Origin: DASRHY01 sp046765875 | GTDB taxonomy: Bacteria > Actinomycetota > Actinomycetes > Propionibacteriales > Kribbellaceae | DNA: 7,260 bases | NCBI GenBank assembly: GCA_046765875.1 | Contig: JBKPSJ010000314.1 | Coordinates: 1 to 7,260, forward strand | Direction of reading: 5' to 3' | In this document: piece after piece, positions 1 through 6,034 of the stretch | How the letters are laid out: every line of letters begins with the position of its first letter | Position numbering within the stretch: the first letter of the stretch is position 1 | Program-made: the position numbers and the translations under genes | The notes under the pieces: generated by a model | The model's database searches: none | What the model saw: the letters and a program-made list of their open reading frames with translations, nothing else | Told to the model about the DNA's origin: nothing

Positions 1-1919
1 GCCTTGTGGCCGTAGGCCTTGTAGCGGGTCACCTCCTCGGTGTTGTTGCGGGGCACCACGGTCAGCATCGTGTCGTGCTGGACGAGGATGCGAAAGCAGG
101 TGTCGTCGACCTCGACGGTGACGGTCTTGCCGGCGTGCGGCAGGCCGACGTGCACGCGTTGGCGGCAGATCTGCAGCGCCCCGCGTGAGGAGACTCGGCG
201 CTGCACCCGGATGGGCCCGTTGGGCACAGCCGGCGATGGCCCGGCGAGGCGTGCACCACGCAGCCGCCCGCGGGCCTCGGGCGCGATGGGTGAGGGCATT
301 GTGCGCCACAGCCGGCCGTCGACGACCACATGCACGAGTTGTTGCTCCAGCCGCAGTGTGACCCGCTGCCCGGCCAGTGGGTAGCCGACCTGCAGCCAGG
401 TGCCTGCCAGCGAGACCAGCCCGGAGGCGTTGACCAGGCGGTCCAGCTCGACGACCGCGGCCGCGGCAAGGACGCCACTGCTGGGTGGTGCCGGTGGCGC
501 CGGGGGTGGCCCGGCGGGGCGGGCGCCACCGTGCCGCAGCCGGGCCAGGTCGATAGTCGAGAACCGTGACGGCAGGGTCTTGATCCGCACCCCGTCGATG
601 CTCAGGTGCACCGTCGTGGTGTCGATCCACAGCGTCACGGTCTGACCGGCCCGGGCCGGGCCGAGCCAGAACTGCTGCGGACGCACCGCGAGATTCCCGC
701 TGGCCGGCACCACCCGGTCCACCTCGACCGCATCGACCGCATCCCCTGCATCGACCGCATCCCCTGCATCGACGGCCTCGATCGCGTCAATGGCATCAAC
801 GCTGGGGGCCGCAGCCGGCTCACCGCGAGGGTCCGCCGGCGGGGTCAAGGTGGAGCGCCCCACGGACGAACGACCTTGACCCCGCCAAGGACTCTCGCAC
901 ACTGGATCGGCGGCTCCAGCCTCGACCGCGACCATGGTGTCGTCGAGGAGCCGCAGATCCGGTGGCAGCCACAGCGGCAGCTGCGCCCGCTCGGTGTCTG
1001 GCACAGGGCGGAACCGCGACGCCGGAGTGGCCATGTCCAGCGACTGATGCGGGCGAGTGGTGTTGTACTCGCGCCGGAACGCGTCCACCACCGCCTGGGC
1101 CTCCTCCACGCTGGCGAACGGCCCATGCGGTTCCAGGCACTCCAGCTGCAACGTCTGGTGCCACCTCTCGAGCTTGCCCGTGGTGGTCGGGGACCGGACC
1201 TTGGTGAGCAGATGCTCGATCCCGTTCTTGCGGCAGATCCGATCGAACAACACCTCGGTCGGCCGCGGCCTGTTGAACCTCCCGGTGAACTGCTTGCCAT
1301 TGTCAGTCAACACCTGCTCCGGACAGCCGTACTCGATCAGCGCCGCAGCGAACGCGGCACACACCGCCCGACCGGTCGCCCGCCGCACCACCGTCGCGAG
1401 CACCGAGAACCGGGAATGATCATCCTCCCCGGTGACCAGCTTGAGCTCGGTACCATCGGTCAGCCACGCCGACGCCGTCACATCCATCTGCCACAGCTCC
1501 ATCGGCACCGCACGCTCCCAACGCCGATACGACGCCCTGCTCCGACGCCGGGGTCGCGCCTCGACCAGATGCTCGCGCACCAGCACCCGATACACCGTCG
1601 ACCGCGACGGCACCGGAGTCACGCCCTGCACACCGAGCTCGTGTCGCAACCTGCGCGGACCCCACTTCTTGTGCGTTCGGCGCATCTCGCAGATCTCGGC
1701 CGCGACGTCGGCATCCAGCTGCCACGGATGCCGATGCGGGCGATGCGACCGATCCGCCAACCCCGGCAGACCCTCGGCCTCATACCGGCGCAGCCAGGCA
1801 TGCACCGTCTGCCGCGACACCCCAGACCGCTGAGCCACCTCGCTGACCGGCACCAGCGACGAGACCACCTCCAGCACCGCGTGATAGCGCTGCTCCATCA
1901 CACTCAACTCCACAAGCAC
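1..1919 (-). CDS. IS481-family transposase, C-terminus cut by window edge
   Basis: DDE transposase that cuts and joins the element's DNA ends. The frame is open for 639 codons with no stop. Residues about 21-60 form a helix-turn-helix (VSEVAQRSGVSRQTVHAWLRR). The integrase core follows with D146 (QMDVTASAWL), D206 (VLTDNGKQFTGRF) and E251 (SPTTTGKLERWHQTLQ), so the triad is complete. A proline/alanine-rich linker with a DAGDAV repeat (about 375-398) leads to three similar beta-rich modules at about 403-461, 495-552 and 575-632. The last visible residues (EEVTRYKAYGHKA) resemble the usual end of long actinobacterial IS481 transposases, so probably only a few residues are missing. GTG at 1919 was chosen because GGAGGG lies 10 bases upstream and relatives begin with a similar VELSV peptide; GTG 1913 or ATG 1898 are alternatives. 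The frame reads straight through on the strand opposite several long antisense ORFs. Confidence 0.93.
   Translation of the reverse strand, partial: MLVELSVMEQRYHAVLEVVSSLVPVSEVAQRSGVSRQTVHAWLRRYEAEGLPGLADRSHRPHRHPWQLDADVAAEICEMRRTHKKWGPRRLRHELGVQGVTPVPSRSTVYRVLVREHLVEARPRRRSRASYRRWERAVPMELWQMDVTASAWLTDGTELKLVTGEDDHSRFSVLATVVRRATGRAVCAAFAAALIEYGCPEQVLTDNGKQFTGRFNRPRPTEVLFDRICRKNGIEHLLTKVRSPTTTGKLERWHQTLQLECLEPHGPFASVEEAQAVVDAFRREYNTTRPHQSLDMATPASRFRPVPDTERAQLPLWLPPDLRLLDDTMVAVEAGAADPVCESPWRGQGRSSVGRSTLTPPADPRGEPAAAPSVDAIDAIEAVDAGDAVDAGDAVDAVEVDRVVPASGNLAVRPQQFWLGPARAGQTVTLWIDTTTVHLSIDGVRIKTLPSRFSTIDLARLRHGGARPAGPPPAPPAPPSSGVLAAAAVVELDRLVNASGLVSLAGTWLQVGYPLAGQRVTLRLEQQLVHVVVDGRLWRTMPSPIAPEARGRLRGARLAGPSPAVPNGPIRVQRRVSSRGALQICRQRVHVGLPHAGKTVTVEVDDTCFRILVQHDTMLTVVPRNNTEEVTRYKAYGHK
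738..773. repeat. Two perfect 18-base tandem repeats inside the transposase gene
   Basis: CGCATCCCCTGCATCGAC occurs at 738-755 and again at 756-773 with no gap, and a partial copy (CGACCGCATCGAC) precedes them at about 725-737. The repeats are in frame and encode VDAGDA twice in the linker between the catalytic core and the C-terminal modules. In-frame slippage at such a repeat would change linker length without breaking the gene. Confidence 0.85.
838..886. repeat. Perfect 14-base inverted repeat inside the transposase gene
   Basis: GGCGGGGTCAAGGT at 838-851 is exactly complementary to ACCTTGACCCCGCC at 873-886, with a 21-base loop. It lies in the linker at the boundary between the integrase core and the C-terminal modules, coding for roughly residues 345-361 of the transposase. 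A repeat this long and perfect is not needed by the protein sequence. Confidence 0.8.
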
Positions 1920-1929
1920 CGGCCCGGCT

Positions 1930-1935
1930 CCCTCC
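1930..1935 (-). promoter_or_regulatory. Ribosome binding site of the transposase
   Basis: On the minus strand GGAGGG lies 10 bases before GTG 1919 and 16 bases before GTG 1913. It favours the upstream GTG over ATG 1898 as the translation start. Confidence 0.55.
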
Positions 1936-1977
1936 GCAGCGAGAACACTCGCAACGCAGCCGAGCCATCAGCGGACT

Positions 1978-2020
1978 GTCAAGCATCAAGTGGAGCCACG
2001 GTGTCAACCATCAAGCGGAG
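1978..2020. repeat. Two 18-base direct repeats at the IS right end
   Basis: GTCAAGCATCAAGTGGAG (1978-1995) and GTCAACCATCAAGCGGAG (2003-2020) differ at two bases and are offset by 25 bases. They lie between the transposase start and the inferred tip of the element, a typical position for repeated transposase binding sites. On the minus strand each contains TTGACA (2007-2002 and 1982-1977), so one could also act as a -35 box for the transposase, but no convincing -10 box follows either. Confidence 0.6.
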
Positions 2021-2073
2021 TCGGACAACTCGTCGTCGGTCCCGCGCGTGAAGACTTTCTGTACGTCTTCAAG

Positions 2074-2094
2074 TCCGGCCGCACAGCGGCCGGA
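2074..2094. repeat. Perfect short hairpin
   Basis: TCCGGCCGC, loop ACA, GCGGCCGGA: nine base pairs without mismatch. No T-run follows, so it is not a canonical intrinsic terminator, although T-less terminators exist in actinobacteria. It lies just outside the inferred IS end. Confidence 0.6.
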
Positions 2095-2174
2095 GCGCCC
2101 GGCGCCAGGCCGCCGGCCCTTCCGCTCAGCCGCTCGCGGGCCGGCACGGCCGCGCCTGGGCGCCGACACACCGA

Positions 2175-2210
2175 AGCCCCCGGGAAGACCCAGAAGCCTT
2201 CCACGGGGCT
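2175..2210. repeat. Two-part stem-loop
   Basis: AGCCCC (2175-2180) pairs with GGGGCT (2205-2210), and GGAAG (2183-2187) pairs with CTTCC (2198-2202), separated by a symmetric two-by-two internal loop and closed by a 10-base loop. Confidence 0.5.
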
Positions 2211-2289
2211 CACAGTGCCCGCCTCAGCCGAGACCAGGTCCCGCCCGAGCCGGCGGCCGGCGAGGGCTGCCGAAGCGTACGGGGCCGCC

Positions 2290-2357
2290 CTCAGGCCTCA
2301 AGGGTGCTCCGCATCGCCGCAGGCGACGGCCGCAAGCGGCCGCCCTTGACCCCTGAG
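2290..2357. other. Predicted three-way-junction nucleic acid structure
   Basis: An outer stem, CTCAGG (2290-2295) with CCTGAG (2352-2357), continues across a CC/CC internal loop into TCAAGGG (2298-2304) with CCCTTGA (2343-2349). Inside are two adjacent hairpins: TCGCC-GCA-GGCGA (2314-2326) and CGGCCGC-AA-GCGGCCG (2327-2342). The second hairpin abuts the outer stem with no spare base, and the two hairpins abut each other. All pairs are Watson-Crick. It could be a structured RNA, a REP- or MITE-like repeat, or a recombination or transfer site; the sequence alone does not decide, and high GC makes chance pairing more likely. Confidence 0.5.
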
Positions 2358-2384
2358 CCTCCGCGGCCCCTCGGGCAAACTTGG

Positions 2385-2404
2385 GGGCAGGAAGGGCCCT
2401 GCCC
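2385..2404. repeat. Short GC-rich hairpin
   Basis: GGGCAGG (2385-2391) pairs with CCTGCCC (2398-2404) around a six-base loop. It is the last of the inverted repeats before the small membrane protein gene. It may be a transcription terminator for something upstream, but has no T-tract. Confidence 0.4.
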
Positions 2405-2484
2405 GGCCGGACCCGGCAGCCCTCACCGGCCACCTCCCAGCTCAGCTGTTCTCGCGTTGACAGAGCGATGTCATTCTGATTGGC

Positions 2485-2751
2485 GTGGCGCGAACCGGCG
2501 AGCGGCGCGACAGCCCTTGGTACTGGCTGTGCATCGCGGAGGTGATCGTTGCCAGCGTTCTGCTGGGCATCATCCTGGACCGAACGCTGAGTGATGCACT
2601 GCGCTGGACTGCCGGCGCCGCGCTCATCCTCGCGATCGCCCTGCCCATGACGCTGTGGTGGCGGAAGTACCTGCGTGGAGGTCGAGGAACCCACCGACGA
2701 CGCCAACATTCGCGACGGACGGCCAAGAGGCCACCAAAGTCCGTGGACTGA
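2485..2751 (+). CDS. Small two-helix membrane protein with basic tail
   Basis: I do not recognise this 88-residue protein. It has a short polar N-terminus, two hydrophobic helices at about 12-33 and 38-60 (with ILDRTLSDALR as the connecting turn), then a tail (60-88) with 12 Arg/Lys in 29 residues; by the positive-inside rule the tail should be cytoplasmic. GTG 2485 is the first usable start after an in-frame stop at 2458, but has no clear ribosome binding site. Codons in the membrane part end mostly in G or C, while those of the tail do not. From 2675 the +1 frame gives an acidic tail (VEVEEPTDDANIRDG...) with better codon use, ending at TAA 2756-2758. The visible tail may therefore result from a frameshift mutation or sequencing error. 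It appears to stand alone, with hairpin-rich DNA upstream. Confidence 0.65.
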   Translation: MARTGERRDSPWYWLCIAEVIVASVLLGIILDRTLSDALRWTAGAALILAIALPMTLWWRKYLRGGRGTHRRRQHSRRTAKRPPKSVD

Positions 2752-2913
2752 CTCGTAACACCTGATCACAGGATCGTGATGGTGCCCACCTGCAGCGCGG
2801 CGGCGAAGCACGAGCAGTACAGCAGCGACGTACAGCAGCCGGACTGACCAGCATCGCCTATTGACTACTCGCCCCAACCACTCCACGCGCTTGGATGCCA
2901 CGGCCTGATCGGT
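2752..2913. other. Short intergenic stretch with a 10-base direct repeat
   Basis: GTACAGCAGC occurs at 2817-2826 and 2830-2839, a 13-base period. ATCAC and GTGAT form a weak inverted repeat near 2764-2780. Nothing else is recognisable. Confidence 0.35.
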
Positions 2914-3102
2914 ATGCCCAAAGTTCGCAGCGAGAAAGTCGTCGCCGACCCGACAGCCCTCGCCGACCGGCTCCCGACTGCAGTCCAGCACCGACTGCGG
3001 GATCATCCATCCGTGGGACACGGCCGCAACGCGCGAGATCACCACACCGCCGGGCCGGACGGCGCCCGCGTGTGCCCAGAGGAGTTGAGCAACCATGGCT
3101 GA
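2914..3102 (+). CDS. Doubtful small ORF, 62 residues
   Basis: I do not recognise this ORF (MPKVRSEKVVADPTALADRL...). It has no visible ribosome binding site before ATG 2914 and only about three quarters of its codons end in G or C, lower than most of its neighbours. Its stop overlaps the ATG of the next gene by eight bases, which would fit translational coupling. The opposite strand carries a competing open frame over the same bases with similar or slightly better codon statistics (containing GWMIPQSVLDCSREPVGEG). The strand assignment is therefore uncertain and the stretch may be noncoding. Confidence 0.3.
   Translation: MPKVRSEKVVADPTALADRLPTAVQHRLRDHPSVGHGRNARDHHTAGPDGARVCPEELSNHG
3078..3084 (+). 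promoter_or_regulatory. Ribosome binding site of the 83-residue gene
   Basis: AGAGGAG lies 10 bases before ATG 3095 and fixes that start. Confidence 0.65.
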
Positions 3103-3346
3103 CACCCGATACCGCGTCACGGCGGCGTCCATCACACTCCACCCGAGCCAGCTACAGATGGCTGAGGCAACACCGAGCCGGCCGGACTTTTCTGTCACGC
3201 CCGAGTCCGAGTGGCGTGTCAGGAAGGTGCGCCTGACCGAGGGAATGCTGCTGCCGGCCGACGTCAACCCTGCAGACCTCGCACAGCTGCTCAAGTCCGG
3301 CCTCATCGAGGCGGTCAAACCGAACACCACGCACCACGACACATAG
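3095..3346 (+). CDS. Hypothetical protein, 83 residues
   Basis: The family is not recognised. The protein is MADTRYRVTAASITLHPSQL at its start, with a central charged stretch (SEWRVRKVRLTEGMLLPADV, about 38-57) and a conserved-looking end at 58-83 (NPADLAQLLKSGLIEAV...). No membrane segment or signal peptide is seen. The start is well supported by AGAGGAG 10 bases upstream. The last 26 codons have a diverged copy at 6569-6649, with 18 of 26 residues identical. The preference for conserved residues there (PAD, LLKSGLIEAV) suggests the tail is under selection as protein. The beta-rich start followed by a short helical LLKSGLIE-type tail recalls small phage or integrative-element proteins, but this is only an impression. 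Confidence 0.7.
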   Translation: MADTRYRVTAASITLHPSQLQMAEATPSRPDFSVTPESEWRVRKVRLTEGMLLPADVNPADLAQLLKSGLIEAVKPNTTHHDT

Positions 3347-3408
3347 GCGTCAACCTCTTCGTCGACCGCCATCCAATCCTCGACTACGGCCGTGACGCCG
3401 CCTCGACC

Positions 3409-3597
3409 GTGACCGACGCCGACTGCCGGCAGGTCACTCAATTGCTCGAACGGACCGGGTCGGAAGGGCACCGAGAGGCGGCTCTGAGTTACGACCCGCA
3501 GAACACGCTGGCTCTGTCGCTCGACCCGAGCACAGGATTCGAAGAGACCGGCGAGCCCGCGGAGAACGAGACGGTAGCCCGCAAGCAGCTGACGTAG
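3409..3597 (+). CDS. Coding-like short ORF without a clear start
   Basis: From about 3349 to the stop at 3595-3597 this frame has strongly coding-like codon use and a plausible acidic protein (DADCRQVTQLLERTGSEGHR, later LALSLDPSTGFEETGEPAEN). No known family is recognised. The first in-frame start after the preceding gene is GTG 3409, without a ribosome binding site, although the coding signal begins about 60 bases earlier. The only earlier start, GTG 3211, would overlap the 83-residue gene by 136 bases. The frame is -1 relative to that gene, so either a frameshift fusion, a decayed gene that lost its start, or an unusual overlap is possible. It ends 82 bases before the convergent DUF389 gene. 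Confidence 0.4.
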   Translation: MTDADCRQVTQLLERTGSEGHREAALSYDPQNTLALSLDPSTGFEETGEPAENETVARKQLT

Positions 3598-3679
3598 CCG
3601 CCCCGGCACGATCCCGCGCCTTCGAGCGCGCCATACCGCAAAACGACGACAGTCGACGTCCATCGCTCGGTCTCGATGA

Positions 3680-4657
3680 TCATTGGTCACGACGGGGGCC
3701 ACTCCTGCGTAGCCGGCCGATCAGTCCGGCGCGACGCGTTGACACCCCCGACCAGACCGCCTGCTGAACCGCGAGCGCCGCCCAACCGGCCAGTGCCATC
3801 CCCGAGAGGTTCAAAACCAGCTGCAAGCTGCTGGACCAGATCTCTTCTCCGAGGCCGAAGGCTATGCCTAACGCGACGTTCCCGGCTGCCGGCACCGTGG
3901 TCACCGAGATGAACACCCCGGACAGGCCTCCGACCCGAGCCGACGTCAGCGACAGAACACCTGCCGCCCCGGCAATGACGGCGACTATGAACGACCACTT
4001 GTCCGGCGTGTAGATGAACGCCGTCCCCGGCCGAGGCCCGGTCACGTCCTCGACCGTCACCCAACCAAGCGTCCTGCCGACCAGCGCCGCCAACATCGTC
4101 ACCAGGATCGCGACCACAAATCCCATCACGAGGGTTCGCGCCGCACGTGCCAGCAGGCTCCCTCGACGCCGCACCAGCGCCACCCCCAGCGCCGCGACCG
4201 CCCCGAACTCCGGACCCAGCACCATCGCGCCGATGACCAGGATCTGGGAGTCCAAGACGATCGCGATGCCGGCGATCAGCGTGGCCATGGTCATGAAGCT
4301 CACGTAGGTCCAGTTGAACTCCGAATCCGCATACGCCTGATGGGTCACGTCAACCCACACCACCGAATCCGCACTACTTCCGGGCGCCTGCCGTTCGGCA
4401 TCGAAGCCGCGCTGAGACGCCCAAGCCCGCACCTGGTCGATGTCGAGGCTTCCCTCGCGATGAACCCCCAGCGTCTGCAAACGTTCGACGACGTCGTTGG
4501 CCGCCTCCCTGGCCACATCGGCCAGCACCACATCACCAGCGGGGCGAACCGAGGCCCCGCGCAACACAGCCAGACAGCTCACTGCAGGGTCATCCGACAA
4601 AGCCCTGACCACTGCCGCGCTCATCTCCGCAGGCGCCGAGATCCTGAAGTGCAACAT
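3680..4657 (-). CDS. DUF389 family integral membrane protein
   Basis: A complete 325-residue protein of the DUF389 family, a group of bacterial inner membrane proteins of unknown function. The N-terminal soluble domain (1-110) starts MLHFRISAP, close to the usual actinobacterial start, and contains the family-like GDVVLADVAREAANDVVERL at about 41-60. The membrane domain has about six helices (117-135, 138-162, 174-194, 222-240, 246-268, 277-300) with the typical ILVIGAMVLGPEFGAVAALG at 139-158. The C-terminus is short and basic. The start has no strong ribosome binding site, and the frame stays open far upstream on this strand, but the family start argues for 4657. It is convergent with the small genes to its left and divergent from the methyltransferase. 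Nothing in the sequence shows a substrate. Confidence 0.92.
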   Translation of the reverse strand: MLHFRISAPAEMSAAVVRALSDDPAVSCLAVLRGASVRPAGDVVLADVAREAANDVVERLQTLGVHREGSLDIDQVRAWASQRGFDAERQAPGSSADSVVWVDVTHQAYADSEFNWTYVSFMTMATLIAGIAIVLDSQILVIGAMVLGPEFGAVAALGVALVRRRGSLLARAARTLVMGFVVAILVTMLAALVGRTLGWVTVEDVTGPRPGTAFIYTPDKWSFIVAVIAGAAGVLSLTSARVGGLSGVFISVTTVPAAGNVALGIAFGLGEEIWSSSLQLVLNLSGMALAGWAALAVQQAVWSGVSTRRAGLIGRLRRSGPRRDQ

Positions 4658-5173
4658 CCGCTCAGTCTGCACCAGCCGACGATGCAACGACCGCCACCGC
4701 GAAGCCCCGACGAACAACGACACCGCCCGACAAACCAGCACCGTTCGCCAATCGCCCAGACCCGCCGCGGCCCTGCTCTGAGGCATCCTCGCCGGACGGC
4801 CGTCAACGCCGACCCCCGCACTTGACCGTCGCTTGGAGTGCATCGCCGGGAAGGCCTGAGCCCACGACGCCTCGAGCCGCGTGAACTCCTCCAGCATCTC
4901 GCTGCACATGCCATCGCCGGACCGGCCGACCTCAATGATATTGCCGTCAGGACCCTGCAGCCCGGAGCTAGTCGAGCGCCAGGTCGTCGCGCAGTACGGG
5001 GCGGTCGCCGAGGTCGAGGTCGTGGTCTGAGGTTCGATCGTCGACAGCCACCCGGTGGCAAGACCGAGGCTTCGTCGTGCGAGGTGTCCCGACCAGTGGC
5101 TGACAGGATGCGACGTGGATGCCAGGATGGTCCGCCGAGGGGTGTTCGCGGGGCAGATCACGGAGGACCACTG
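4658..5173. other. 516-base divergent intergenic region, possible gene remnant
   Basis: It must hold the promoters for the DUF389 gene (minus) and the methyltransferase (plus), but no clear -35/-10 pair is visible. On the minus strand at about 4825-4965, in the same frame as the DUF389 gene, codons end mostly in G or C and the peptide looks protein-like (GPDGNIIEVGRSGDG, then EMLEEFTRLEASWAQAFPAM). The first part resembles the closing strand of VOC (glyoxalase-like) domains. It may be a decayed gene fragment, or simply the GC-driven open frame. Confidence 0.4.
5162..5166 (+). promoter_or_regulatory. Ribosome binding site of the methyltransferase
   Basis: GGAGG lies seven bases before ATG 5174. 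It selects this start over the in-frame ATG at 4838, whose extra 112 residues are arginine- and glycine-rich and unlike the family. Confidence 0.8.
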
Positions 5174-6004
5174 ATGGCAACGACGGAAGATCAAGATCCC
5201 ACACCGGCGCAGATCGACGTGACCATCCCCCAGTCGGCCCGGGTCTACGACTACTGGCTCGGTGGCCGGGACAACTATCCGCCCGATCGAGAGCTGGGCG
5301 AGGCGCTCGCCCAAGCGATCCCGAATATCCGGACCATGGTCCGTGCGCAGCGTGCACTGCTGTCCCGGATCGTCCGGTATCTCGCCGGCGAGGCGGGAGT
5401 GACCCAGTTCCTCGACGTCGGCACCGGTATCCCGACGTTCGGAAACGTGCACGAGGTCGCGCAGGCCGTCGTCCCGGAAAGCCGGGTCCTGTACGTCGAC
5501 AACGACCCGATCGTCCTCGCCCACGCCCGGGCGCTGATGACCTCCTCCCCTGAGGGGGCCACCGACTTCATCCTCGCCGATCTGCGCGACCCCGACGCGA
5601 TCCTGGGCGATCCGGCCTTCCAGCAGACGCTGGACCTGTCCCGGCCGGTCGCGCTGATGCTGATCGGGATCCTGCATCACCTGCGCGACGACGACCGGCC
5701 GTACGAGGTCGTCGGCAGGCTGCTCGACCCGTTGCCGTCCGGGAGCGCGCTGGTCATCGTGCACCCCGGCTCGGATTTCGACCGCGAGGCGATGGTGCGG
5801 ATGGCAGCGACCGCGCAGGCCGGCGGCATCCCGTACGTGCCGCGCAGCAAGGAAGAGTGCGCAAGGTTCTTCGACGGTCTCAAGATGGTCGAGCCCGGTC
5901 TCGTGCCGATCCTCGCCTGGCGCCCTGAGATGGACCCAGCGCCCCTGCACCCAGTCGACCCAGACAGCGTGTGGGGCTGGGCCGGCGTCGGCCGCAAACC
6001 CTGA
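5174..6004 (+). CDS. SAM-dependent methyltransferase, Methyltransf_19 (DUF574)
   Basis: A complete 276-residue S-adenosylmethionine-dependent methyltransferase of the Methyltransf_19 family, abundant in actinobacteria and mostly of unknown substrate. Family marks in order: SARVYDYWLGGRDNYPPDRE (21-40), the SAM-binding glycine loop QFLDVGTGIPTFGNVHEVAQ (78-97), the acidic pair after strand 2 in VLYVDNDPIVLAHARAL (105-121), ILADLRDP (133-140), LMLIGILHHLRDDD (161-174) and the closing WGWAGVGRK (267-275). Length and both ends match the family. ATG 5174 has GGAGG seven bases upstream. The SPFH gene starts 30 bases after the stop on the same strand, so the two are probably co-transcribed. Nothing visible indicates the methyl acceptor. 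Confidence 0.93.
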   Translation: MATTEDQDPTPAQIDVTIPQSARVYDYWLGGRDNYPPDRELGEALAQAIPNIRTMVRAQRALLSRIVRYLAGEAGVTQFLDVGTGIPTFGNVHEVAQAVVPESRVLYVDNDPIVLAHARALMTSSPEGATDFILADLRDPDAILGDPAFQQTLDLSRPVALMLIGILHHLRDDDRPYEVVGRLLDPLPSGSALVIVHPGSDFDREAMVRMAATAQAGGIPYVPRSKEECARFFDGLKMVEPGLVPILAWRPEMDPAPLHPVDPDSVWGWAGVGRKP

Positions 6005-6034
6005 CCCGGGCGGCGGGAGCACAAACCTCAGCCC

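Larger units (their letters stand above)
1..2027 (-). mobile_element. IS481-family insertion sequence, partial
   Basis: An insertion sequence with a single transposase gene read on the minus strand; the far (left) end lies outside the window. The right end is placed at about 2027 because the minus strand there begins TGTCCGACTC, in keeping with the TGT...ACA tips of many IS481-family elements, and because a pair of similar 18-base repeats lies just inside it, as expected for transposase binding sites. The exact tip, the other terminal repeat and any target duplication cannot be verified here. The element looks potentially active, since its transposase frame is uninterrupted. Confidence 0.7.
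2028..2484. other. Gene-free, hairpin-rich intergenic region
   Basis: No frame on either strand resembles a protein here; the open frames are antisense or GC-driven. The stretch contains at least five inverted repeats: TGAAGAC/GTCTTCA (2049-2071), a 9-base stem (2074-2094), a two-part stem (2175-2210), a branched structure (2290-2357) and GGGCAGG/CCTGCCC (2385-2404). TTGACA at 2457-2462 could be a -35 box for the following gene, but no -10 box is visible at normal spacing. I recognise no known RNA family. Confidence 0.6.

Noticed and set aside
606..2051. A 481-codon open frame on the plus strand
   Set aside because: It is antisense to the IS481 transposase, whose domains and catalytic triad are clear on the other strand.
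2457..2485. TTGACA at 2457 as promoter of the small membrane protein gene
   Set aside because: No acceptable -10 hexamer appears at 16-18 bases spacing, and that position would overlap the start codon.
2224..3702. A 492-codon open frame on the minus strand
   Set aside because: It spans the hairpin-rich region and runs antisense to the small plus-strand genes, and its composition changes from part to part. Parts of it (2855-3100) keep a coding-like pattern, so the strand there remains open, but the whole frame is not a gene.
4838..5173. N-terminal extension of the methyltransferase from ATG 4838
   Set aside because: The added residues are arginine-rich and unlike the family; ATG 5174 has a strong ribosome binding site and gives the usual length.
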